Source: Frankiales bacterium (GTDB taxonomy: Bacteria > Actinomycetota > Actinomycetes > JAFAQI01). Taken from it: 43,337 nucleotides of DNA. Both the position numbers and the translations under genes were made by a program. The stretch is from positions 1 through 43,337 of the forward strand of contig JAICXQ010000016.1 in NCBI GenBank assembly GCA_025980325.1. The letters are read 5' to 3'. The stretch's first letter is position 1. The number at the start of each line of letters is the position of its first letter. The notes below the pieces were generated by a model. It was not told the origin of the DNA. It saw only the letters and a program-made list of their open reading frames with translations, and did not search any database. Shown here in pieces: positions 34,314 through 40,818 of the stretch.

Positions 34314-34367
34314 GAGGCTCCTCCGTGGCTGGGTCGGTCTCAACTTCCCCACGCAGGCCGACGGGCC

Positions 34368-34949
34368 TCAGTTCAAGGTCGGGTCGACCGGGCAGGTCGC
34401 GACCGCAGCGAGCGGCCAACCTTGGCGGCGCAGCACCCGTCGCCACAACGTCTCCGGTTCGGTCCCGAACAGGTCGTCGGGGAGGCTGTCGACGACGTAC
34501 CACGCGCCCTCGCCGATCTCCGCCTCCAGCTGCCCGGCGGCCCACCCCGCGTACCCCGCGAACACCCGCAGCCGCCGTACGGTGCGGGCGAGCAGGCCCG
34601 GGTCGGCGTCGAGGTCGACCGTGACGTACGGCGGCGCGCTCGGCCGCCAGCCGGCGTCCGCTGGGGCGTCCGGGGCGGGCAACCCGACCGCGATCGCGGT
34701 CTCCGGGCTGACCGGCCCGCCGTCGAACAGCACCGCGGGCGGCGACACCAGGTCGGGGCCGACCGCGAGGACGTCGGCGACGGCGAGGGCCAAGGGCCGG
34801 TTGAGGACGACGCCCAGCGCGCCCGAGCCGTCGCCGTGTTCGAGCACCGCGATCACCGTTCGGAAAAACGGCGGATCGGCGAGCAGCGGCGTCGCGACGA
34901 GCAGTTGCCCGGCGAGCGCGACCTCGACATCGCCGTCCACGGTTTCCAT
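34368..34949 (-). CDS. UPF0301/AlgH (YqgE) family protein
   Basis: 193 residues. Blocks: GQLLVATPLLADPPFFRTVIAVLEH, GALGVVLNRPL, VLFDGGPVSPE and FAGYAGWAAGQLEAEI are diagnostic of the family. Function unsettled; the fold is known but no activity is proved. A purine-rich stretch (GGACGAGG) precedes the ATG. It runs towards the cupredoxin gene with a 54-base gap. Confidence 0.95.
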   Translation of the reverse strand: METVDGDVEVALAGQLLVATPLLADPPFFRTVIAVLEHGDGSGALGVVLNRPLALAVADVLAVGPDLVSPPAVLFDGGPVSPETAIAVGLPAPDAPADAGWRPSAPPYVTVDLDADPGLLARTVRRLRVFAGYAGWAAGQLEAEIGEGAWYVVDSLPDDLFGTEPETLWRRVLRRQGWPLAAVATCPVDPTLN

Positions 34950-35050
34950 CCTCGTCCGTCACGCTCCGTGTCGGCGTGGCAACAGCAAAACCGGACACAA
35001 GAGTGCGAGGGTCACTTCTGTCACGCAGGGCACAGGGAGACCGGGGGTCC

Positions 35051-35494
35051 ATGGCCGCGGAACTCGGGTACGCCGCGAGGCCGAGCGCCGGCCGGCCAGC
35101 GCGGGCACAGTTGCGGCTCGCTCCCCCGCCGCGCCCGTCGTCGTCGCCCACCCGCCGCGAGTTCTTCTACGCACTCACCCTCGGTCTCGTCCTCGGCCTC
35201 GGCGTTCTCGGGGTGCTGGTGCTCAACACGTTGATGCAGCAGCAGGCCCGCACCATCGCCGGCCAGCAGGCCGGGCTCGCCGCGCTGGCGCTCAAGCAGC
35301 AGACGTTGCAGCTCCAGCTCGACGCCGCGGACAACCCGCGCGCGCTCGCCCGGCGCGCGGCGGCGCTGCACATGCGCCCGGCCGGCATGCTGGCGCCGCT
35401 CCTGCCCGCGCCGGCCGCTCACCCGGCTCGGCCGCGCGCCACGAAGCCGGTCAGCGCACGCGGACGGGGAACGCGGCCAACCCACGCAGGTTGA
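35051..35494 (+). CDS. FtsL-like bitopic membrane protein
   Basis: 147 residues. Basic/Pro-rich cytosolic tail of about 40 residues, one membrane helix (FFYALTLGLVLGLGVLGVLVL, about 38-58), then a short Gln-rich coiled coil (LMQQQARTIAGQQAGLAALALKQQ) and NPRALARRAAALHMRPAGM, the pattern of actinobacterial FtsL septal proteins. It is isolated from the dcw cluster, so it may be the main FtsL or a paralogue. The C-terminal tail is Ala/Pro/Arg-rich. Its last 44 bases overlap the antisense end of the P450 gene. Confidence 0.75.
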   Translation: MAAELGYAARPSAGRPARAQLRLAPPPRPSSSPTRREFFYALTLGLVLGLGVLGVLVLNTLMQQQARTIAGQQAGLAALALKQQTLQLQLDAADNPRALARRAAALHMRPAGMLAPLLPAPAAHPARPRATKPVSARGRGTRPTHAG

Positions 35495-36665
35495 TCCGGC
35501 CGTTCCACTGCGGGTCGCCGGCGAGGTCGAGGTCGGGGAACCGGCGGATCAGCGACGCGACCGCGATCCGACCTTCGAGCCGCGCGAGCGCCGCGCCCAG
35601 GCAATGGTGGACGCCGGCGCCGAACGACACGTGCTGGCGGGCGTTGTCCCGGTCGAGCCGCAACCGGTCGGCATCCGGACCGAACTGCGCCTCGTCCCGG
35701 TTGGCCGACGCGAGGCAGGCGATCACGAACGAGCCGGCCGGGATCGTGTGCCCGTCGACGACCCCATTCTCGACGACGTAGTCCTCGAGGGTGACTCGGC
35801 GCGACATCTGCACCGGGCTGTCGAATCGCAGCAGCTCCTCGACCGCGTTGTCGTCGAGGTCGGGTCGCTCCCGCCAACGGTCGAGCTGCTCGCGGTCGCG
35901 CAGCAACGCCAGCGTGCCGTTGCCGATGAGGTTGACCGTCGTCTCGTGGCCGGCGACGTAGAGCAGGATCACCTGCGCGACCAGTTCCTCGTCGGAGAGC
36001 ACGTCGCCGCTGTCCTCGGCGTTGATGAGCGCGGTGAGCAGGTCGTTGGCGGGGTTCGCCCGCTTCCACGCGATCGCGTCGCTCGCGAGCTGCTTCAGCT
36101 CGATCTGCGCGGCGACGATCTCGCGCACGGTGCCTTCGTCCGGCACCGGTTCGAGCGACCGTACGACGGTGTGCGACAGCTCGCGCAACCGCGTCGTATC
36201 GGTGTCCGGCATGCCGAGCATCACGCTGATCACCGTGAACGGCAGCGGGAACGCGAGCGCGTCGATGAGATCGACCTTGCCCTCGTCGTCCATCCGGTCG
36301 AGCGCGTCGTCGACCAGCCCTTGCACGACCGGCGTCAACCGCTCGATCGTGCGCGGGGTGAACGCCTGCGACACGAGCTTGCGCAACCGCGTGTGGTCCG
36401 GCGGGTCGCGGTCGAGCATCGAGGGGCTGTCGCCGGTCAACCCGTTCTCCTCGTACGCCTGCGCGTACGCGTCCGCCATCGGCCCCTGGTTGGTGACGTT
36501 GCGATCCTCGACCGACATCTTCGCCCGCAGCACCTCGGCCACGTCCCGGTGCCGCCACAGCGCCCAGAAACCGAGCTCGTTGTGCTCGACCGGCTCGCTC
36601 GCGCGCAGTTCGGCGTAGTGCGGATACGGGTCGTCGGTGAAGCCGGGCGTGAACGGGTTGAACAT
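35451..36665 (-). CDS. Cytochrome P450
   Basis: 404 residues. Haem-thiolate monooxygenase: I-helix AGHETT at about 239-244, ExxR (EELLR) followed by RRVTLEDYVVENGVVDGHTI, haem motif FGAGVHHCLGAALAR with Cys near 355. Type: soluble bacterial class, needing ferredoxin and reductase, none of which is adjacent. Start at ATG 36665 is preferred over the upstream GTG 36674, since TATCGT (36673-36678, minus strand) ends 7 bases before it and covers the GTG. Substrate unknown. Confidence 0.94.
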   Translation of the reverse strand: MFNPFTPGFTDDPYPHYAELRASEPVEHNELGFWALWRHRDVAEVLRAKMSVEDRNVTNQGPMADAYAQAYEENGLTGDSPSMLDRDPPDHTRLRKLVSQAFTPRTIERLTPVVQGLVDDALDRMDDEGKVDLIDALAFPLPFTVISVMLGMPDTDTTRLRELSHTVVRSLEPVPDEGTVREIVAAQIELKQLASDAIAWKRANPANDLLTALINAEDSGDVLSDEELVAQVILLYVAGHETTVNLIGNGTLALLRDREQLDRWRERPDLDDNAVEELLRFDSPVQMSRRVTLEDYVVENGVVDGHTIPAGSFVIACLASANRDEAQFGPDADRLRLDRDNARQHVSFGAGVHHCLGAALARLEGRIAVASLIRRFPDLDLAGDPQWNGRINLRGLAAFPVRVR

Positions 36666-36672
36666 GGCGGTC

Positions 36673-36678
36673 ACGATA
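36673..36678 (-). promoter_or_regulatory. -10 element (TATCGT on minus strand) of the P450 gene
   Basis: The element overlaps the alternative GTG at 36674 and ends 7 bases before ATG 36665. Confidence 0.5.
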
Positions 36679-36723
36679 GCGCCGTACGCCGCGCCGGTCT
36701 GTGCCGTAAGTCACAGCGTTGCT

Positions 36724-36729
36724 TAAGCT
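36724..36729 (+). promoter_or_regulatory. -10 element TAAGCT, leaderless start at 36736
   Basis: TAAGCT ends 6 bases before the ATG of the DUF2461 gene; no ribosome-binding site. Confidence 0.6.
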
Positions 36730-36735
36730 CCGGCC

Positions 36736-37359
36736 ATGGCATTTCGCGGCTGGCCGGCAGAGGCGATCGAGTTCTACGAGGGCCTCGCCGCCGACAACTC
36801 GAAGACGTACTGGACCGCGCACAAGAACGTGTACGACGTGGCGGTGCTCGCGCCGATGCAGGAACTGCTGGCCGAGCTCGAACCCGAGTTCGGCGCCGGG
36901 AAGATCTTCCGGCCGTACCGCGACGTGCGGTTCAGCAAGGACAAGTCGCCGTACAAGACGCAGATCGCGGCGACGCTCGAACGCGGCGGCTACATCAAGG
37001 TCTCGGCCGAAGGGCTCGGAGTCGGTACCGGCGCGTACATGATGGACTCGCCGTCGATCAAGCTTTTCCGGGCCGCGGTCGCGGACGATGCGACCGGGGC
37101 GCAGCTCGTCGGCATCATCGCGAAGCTGGCGAAGAGCGGCATCGGGGTCTCGACGCACGAGCCGCTCAAGCGCGTCCCGCCCGGTTTCCCCCCGGACCAT
37201 CCGCGCGCGGATCTGTTGCGGTACAAGGATTTGGTGGCATGGCGCGAGTGGCCGGTCGCGGCCTGGCTCGGCACCGCAGGTGCGAAGAAGCGCGTCGTCG
37301 ACACCCTGCGCGCGATGAGCCCGTTGCAACACTGGCTCGACACCGCCCTCGCCACCTGA
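36736..37359 (+). CDS. DUF2461 protein
   Basis: 207 residues. Family signatures: WTAHKNVYD, FRPYRDVRFSKDKSPYKTQIAA, GVGTGAYMM, LKRVPPGFPPDHPRADLLRYK. The family is widespread in bacteria (TIGR02453) without a proven function. Length is normal. Leaderless ATG. Divergent from the P450 gene across a 70-base shared promoter region. Confidence 0.93.
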   Translation: MAFRGWPAEAIEFYEGLAADNSKTYWTAHKNVYDVAVLAPMQELLAELEPEFGAGKIFRPYRDVRFSKDKSPYKTQIAATLERGGYIKVSAEGLGVGTGAYMMDSPSIKLFRAAVADDATGAQLVGIIAKLAKSGIGVSTHEPLKRVPPGFPPDHPRADLLRYKDLVAWREWPVAAWLGTAGAKKRVVDTLRAMSPLQHWLDTALAT

Positions 37360-37404
37360 TCACCGCCGTCACGTCGGCATCCGTCCCGACGTGGCGGCGC
37401 GACG

Positions 37405-38487
37405 TCAGCGAGCGGACAGGATGTCCGTCCCGTTCTCGGTGATGAGCACGGTGTCCTCGACCCGGCAGCCGATCCGGCCGGGCAGGTAGACGCCGGGCTC
37501 GACCGTCACGACGTTGCCCGGTTCGAACGCCTCGGTCGCGGTCGCGGTGAGGAACGGCCGCTCGTGGATGCGCAGGCCCAACTGGTGACCGAACGGATGC
37601 GTCGGCCCGTCGCCGTCGTATCCGCGCGAGGCGAGCACCCGACGGCACTCCGCATCGACCTCGGCATGAGTCACCCCGGGAGCCGCCAACGCGATGCCGG
37701 CGTCGTGCGCCGCGGTCACCGCCGCGATCAGACGGTCGGCGTCCCGCGACGATCCCGATCCGACGACGACCGTGCGCGTCACGTCCGAGTGATAACCGTC
37801 GACCAACGCGCCGAAGTCCATCAGCAGGACCTCACCCGCGCGCACCCGCCGGTCCGTCGGCGCGGCGTGCGGCATGCTCGCCCGCGACCCGGCCGCGACG
37901 ATCGTCGGGAACGCGAGACCGTCGCCACCGAGTTCTCGTACGGCGTCCGCGAACCGGTGCGCAAGATCTCGCTCCGTTGGCTCGTCGCCCAGCGACGAGA
38001 CGACGCGCTGATGCGCGGCGACGGCGACCTGCGCCGCCCGGCGCATCCGCACGATCTCGGCCTCACCCTTGACCCGGCGGACGAACTCGACGATGCCGGT
38101 ACGGCGTTGCAAGCCCGCTGCGCCGAACGCCGTGGCCAACCGGTCGTGCAGGTCGACACTCACCTGCTCGGGATCGAAGTAGACGCAACGAATTCCGGCA
38201 GCAGCACGAGCAAGCGCATCGACCTGCTGGGCCGGCACCGTCGTGACGACCTCGGCGTACGCACCGGACTGCGCGCTCGCCTGCTCGGCGTAGCGCTCGT
38301 CCGTCACCAGCGTCGCCGTGTCCGCGCCGACGAGCAGCAGCGCGGCCGACCCGGTGAAACCGGTGAGATAGCGGATGTTGACGAGGTCGCCGACGAACAA
38401 TGCGTCGTCGCGACCCAACTCCGCCCGCGCCCGGACCGCGGTCAGGTGCAGGTCGTGCGGCAGCGGCGGCAGCGCATCCGCGGTCAT
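37405..38487 (-). CDS. Xaa-Pro aminopeptidase (M24B)
   Basis: 360 residues. Removes N-terminal residues preceding proline. N-terminal creatinase-like domain (about 1-130), then the pita-bread domain with the metal ligands: MDFGALVDGYHSDVTRT (two Asp), FGHQLGLRIHE (His), VEPGVY and RVEDTVL (two Glu). The ATG overlaps the leucyl aminopeptidase stop (ATGA), so the two peptidases form an operon. It is probably cytosolic. Confidence 0.94.
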   Translation of the reverse strand: MTADALPPLPHDLHLTAVRARAELGRDDALFVGDLVNIRYLTGFTGSAALLLVGADTATLVTDERYAEQASAQSGAYAEVVTTVPAQQVDALARAAAGIRCVYFDPEQVSVDLHDRLATAFGAAGLQRRTGIVEFVRRVKGEAEIVRMRRAAQVAVAAHQRVVSSLGDEPTERDLAHRFADAVRELGGDGLAFPTIVAAGSRASMPHAAPTDRRVRAGEVLLMDFGALVDGYHSDVTRTVVVGSGSSRDADRLIAAVTAAHDAGIALAAPGVTHAEVDAECRRVLASRGYDGDGPTHPFGHQLGLRIHERPFLTATATEAFEPGNVVTVEPGVYLPGRIGCRVEDTVLITENGTDILSAR

Positions 38488-39938
38488 GCGAGATACCGCA
38501 AGAACGTGCGGACGCCGAAACCCGTCGGGCCTTTGGTGATCTCGTCCTCGTCGGCGTCGGCCCGGGCGGGGCCGGCGACGTCGAGATGTGCCCACGGCAC
38601 CGTCCCGACGAACTCGCGCAGGAACAGCGCGGCGACGATCGACCCGCCGCTGTAACCGAGATCCGGGTCACCGACGTTGCGCAGGTCGGCGACCGGCGAG
38701 TCGAGCGAGTCGCGGTAACCGTCGACCAACGGCATCGGCCAGAGCCGCTCGCCGCCGCGGCGGCCGGCCTCGACGAGCGCATCGCGAAGTGACGGCGAGG
38801 TCGAGTACAGCGCCGCGTGCCGCTTGCCCAGCCCGAGCGTCGCCGCACCGGTCAACGTCGCGATATCGACGACCTCGGACGGATCGAGCCGCGCGACCGC
38901 GTACGCGAGCGCGTCGGCGAGGACGAGCCGGCCCTCCGCATCGGTGTTGAGCACTTCGACGTACCGGCCGCCGTATTGGCGCAGCACGTCACCGGGGCGC
39001 ATCGCGTCGCCGCCGAGCAGGTTCTCGGCCAACGGCACCAACGCGGTGACCCGCCGGCGCACGCCGAGGCGGTGCAGCGCCGACATCGTCGCGACGACCG
39101 CGGCCGCCCCGGACATGTCGGTCTTCATCGGCTTCATGTTGTCGAGCGGCTTGAGCGTCAGGCCGCCGGAGTCGAACGTGATTCCCTTGCCGACCAACAC
39201 GATCCGGCCGCCCTCGACGTCACCCGGTGCGTAGTCGAGCTGCACCAGCCGCGGCGGTCGGGCCGAGCCGCGGCCGACCGCGGCGATGCCGCCGAAACCC
39301 TCCGCGGCAAGCCGCCGCTCGTCCCAGACGGTCACGTCGAGGTGCGCGTCGCCGGCCAGTGCGCGGATGCGGTCGACCATCCATTCCGGCGTCTTCTCCA
39401 GCGACGGCGTCGCGGCGAGCTCGCGAGCCAGGCAGGTCGCCTCGGCGATCGCCACGGCATCGGCGACCGCCGCCGCGCAATCCGCCGGCCCGACAAGGCG
39501 TACGGCGAGCGCGGGCTTGTCGCTCGGGTCGCTGCGCCGGCTGAACGAGAACCCGGCGAGGACCGCCGCCTCGGCCGCCGCCGCGGCCGCGTCCGGGCTC
39601 GCGCCGTCGGCGAGGTTCGTGACGACGTCGGCGGCGCGGGCCGAGCGCCGTACCACTGCCGCGGCCGCCTTGCGCAAGGCCGCCGGCCCGCCGTCGCCGA
39701 TGCCGACGAGCAGCAGCGTGTCGACCCCGTCTCGCCCGACCGGCACCTCGACGATCTCGCCGGCGTCGCCGGTCGACTTGCGCGCGGCGAGCACGCCGGC
39801 CGCATCGACACCGAGGCCCGCGACGACATCGGCGCCGCCCGCCAGCGCGGCGCCGGCATCGCCGGGGCGCACCGCGACGGCGACGACGGCCGCGCCGGCT
39901 CGCAGCGGGCCGGCGACGAGGCTCACGGTCGGGTGCAC
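38484..39938 (-). CDS. pepA: Leucyl aminopeptidase (M17)
   Basis: 484 residues. Two-zinc aminopeptidase. Ligands and signature: GKGITFDSGGLTLKP, KTDMSGAAAV, the family motif NTDAEGRLVLADAL. The GTG at 39938 has GGGAG 7 bases upstream, and the promoter element ACAGTA (plus strand 39955-39960) precedes it. The frame remains open a little farther upstream (TTG 39965), which is less likely. It may also bind DNA in some species, not evident here. Confidence 0.95.
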   Translation of the reverse strand: MHPTVSLVAGPLRAGAAVVAVAVRPGDAGAALAGGADVVAGLGVDAAGVLAARKSTGDAGEIVEVPVGRDGVDTLLLVGIGDGGPAALRKAAAAVVRRSARAADVVTNLADGASPDAAAAAAEAAVLAGFSFSRRSDPSDKPALAVRLVGPADCAAAVADAVAIAEATCLARELAATPSLEKTPEWMVDRIRALAGDAHLDVTVWDERRLAAEGFGGIAAVGRGSARPPRLVQLDYAPGDVEGGRIVLVGKGITFDSGGLTLKPLDNMKPMKTDMSGAAAVVATMSALHRLGVRRRVTALVPLAENLLGGDAMRPGDVLRQYGGRYVEVLNTDAEGRLVLADALAYAVARLDPSEVVDIATLTGAATLGLGKRHAALYSTSPSLRDALVEAGRRGGERLWPMPLVDGYRDSLDSPVADLRNVGDPDLGYSGGSIVAALFLREFVGTVPWAHLDVAGPARADADEDEITKGPTGFGVRTFLRYLA

Positions 39939-39954
39939 GCGGTCACTCCCGGGG

Positions 39955-39960
39955 ACAGTA
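39955..39960 (-). promoter_or_regulatory. -10 element (TACTGT on minus strand) of the pepA-peptidase operon
   Basis: TACTGT on the minus strand would start transcription about 10 bases before GTG 39938. Confidence 0.45.
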
Positions 39961-39982
39961 GGCAACGGCGGCAGGCAGCGCG

Positions 39983-40013
39983 CGGCCCCGGGGACGCAGG
40001 TCCGCCGGGGCCG
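39983..40013 (-). terminator. Strong hairpin terminator after the DUF3117 gene
   Basis: CGGCCCCGG (39983-39991) pairs with CCGGGGCCG (40005-40013); the inner GGAC/GTCC adds four pairs around a GCAG loop. It lies 19 bases after the DUF3117 stop and just before the pepA promoter. Confidence 0.75.
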
Positions 40014-40032
40014 GGCAACGCGAAACGGCGGT

Positions 40033-40200
40033 TCAGCCGACGGCGCTCTTCAACGCGTCGCCGAGTGCGGTCGCCTCGTCCGGAGTGAGCTCGACGACGA
40101 GTCGCCCGCCACCTTCCAGCGGCACGCGCATGACGATGCCGCGGCCCTCCTTGGTCACTTCCAGAGGGCCGTCACCGGTGCGCGGCTTCATCGCCGCCAT
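40033..40200 (-). CDS. DUF3117 protein
   Basis: 55 residues, MAAMKPRTGDGPLEVTKEGRG. This is a very conserved tiny actinobacterial protein (the M. tuberculosis counterpart is of similar size) with unknown function. The ATG has AAGGGG 6 bases upstream. Upstream in-frame codons (MDYRSG) are not conserved-looking. A strong hairpin follows the stop. Confidence 0.93.
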   Translation of the reverse strand: MAAMKPRTGDGPLEVTKEGRGIVMRVPLEGGGRLVVELTPDEATALGDALKSAVG

Positions 40201-40257
40201 GCCAAACCCCTTTCCCGGCGGGCCGGGCAGCCCGCTTCGATAGTCCATTATGGCCGG

Positions 40258-40818
40258 TCAAAACAGGCGGGCGCAGGCGGTGCCTGCGCCGAGGCCCACC
40301 GCGAGGCCGGACTCCAACACCTTCGTCCGCAGTGCCAGCAGCCGCTGTGCTGCGGCGAGGAACCGGCCGACGTCACCCGCCTTGGCGGCGTCCGCCTCGC
40401 CCTGCGTACCCGCGGCGAACTGCCCGACCGCGGTCCGGAAGACGGCCCACGCGTCGCCTCCCGTCGCGGGCGCCGGAAAGCGACCGACCGCCGTCGAGGC
40501 CGTGCGCTGGACGTCCGCACCGGCCTGCAGGTACGCCGCCGCGGCCCGCAGCTCCTTCGCGGTCAGCCGGCTCGGGTCGGCGGGTACGGCGGGCGCGGGG
40601 CCGCGCCGGTGCAGCTCGTCGAGCGAGCCGGCGCAGGTGGCGTCGACTCGGCGCAGGTAGTCGGCCGGCACCGCGCCGGTGCTGCTGACGAGACCGGGGA
40701 CCGTGATGCTCGGCGACGGGCTCGGCCCGGCCGCCGACCGCTTCGCCGAGCCACCGCCACCGCAGGCGGTCGCGGCCAGCAGCGGGACCACCAGCAATAC
40801 CGCGAGCGCGCGCGGCAT
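40258..40818 (-). CDS. Lipoprotein, function unknown
   Basis: 186 residues. Signal peptide and lipobox AATAC, Cys19, followed by a Gly/Ser/Pro linker. The remainder is helical and Ala-rich (RRVDATCAGSLDELHRRG, AAAYLQAGADVQRTASTAVGRF, GRFLAAAQRLLALRTKV) with two further Cys that may pair. No family recognised. Its ATG overlaps the stop of the upstream beta-helix protein by one base (TGATG). Confidence 0.85.
   Translation of the reverse strand: MPRALAVLLVVPLLAATACGGGGSAKRSAAGPSPSPSITVPGLVSSTGAVPADYLRRVDATCAGSLDELHRRGPAPAVPADPSRLTAKELRAAAAYLQAGADVQRTASTAVGRFPAPATGGDAWAVFRTAVGQFAAGTQGEADAAKAGDVGRFLAAAQRLLALRTKVLESGLAVGLGAGTACARLF

Noticed and set aside
36666-36674. GTG 36674 as the P450 start
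   Set aside because: It lies within the likely -10 element; ATG 36665 has the usual leaderless spacing and still includes the conserved N-terminus.
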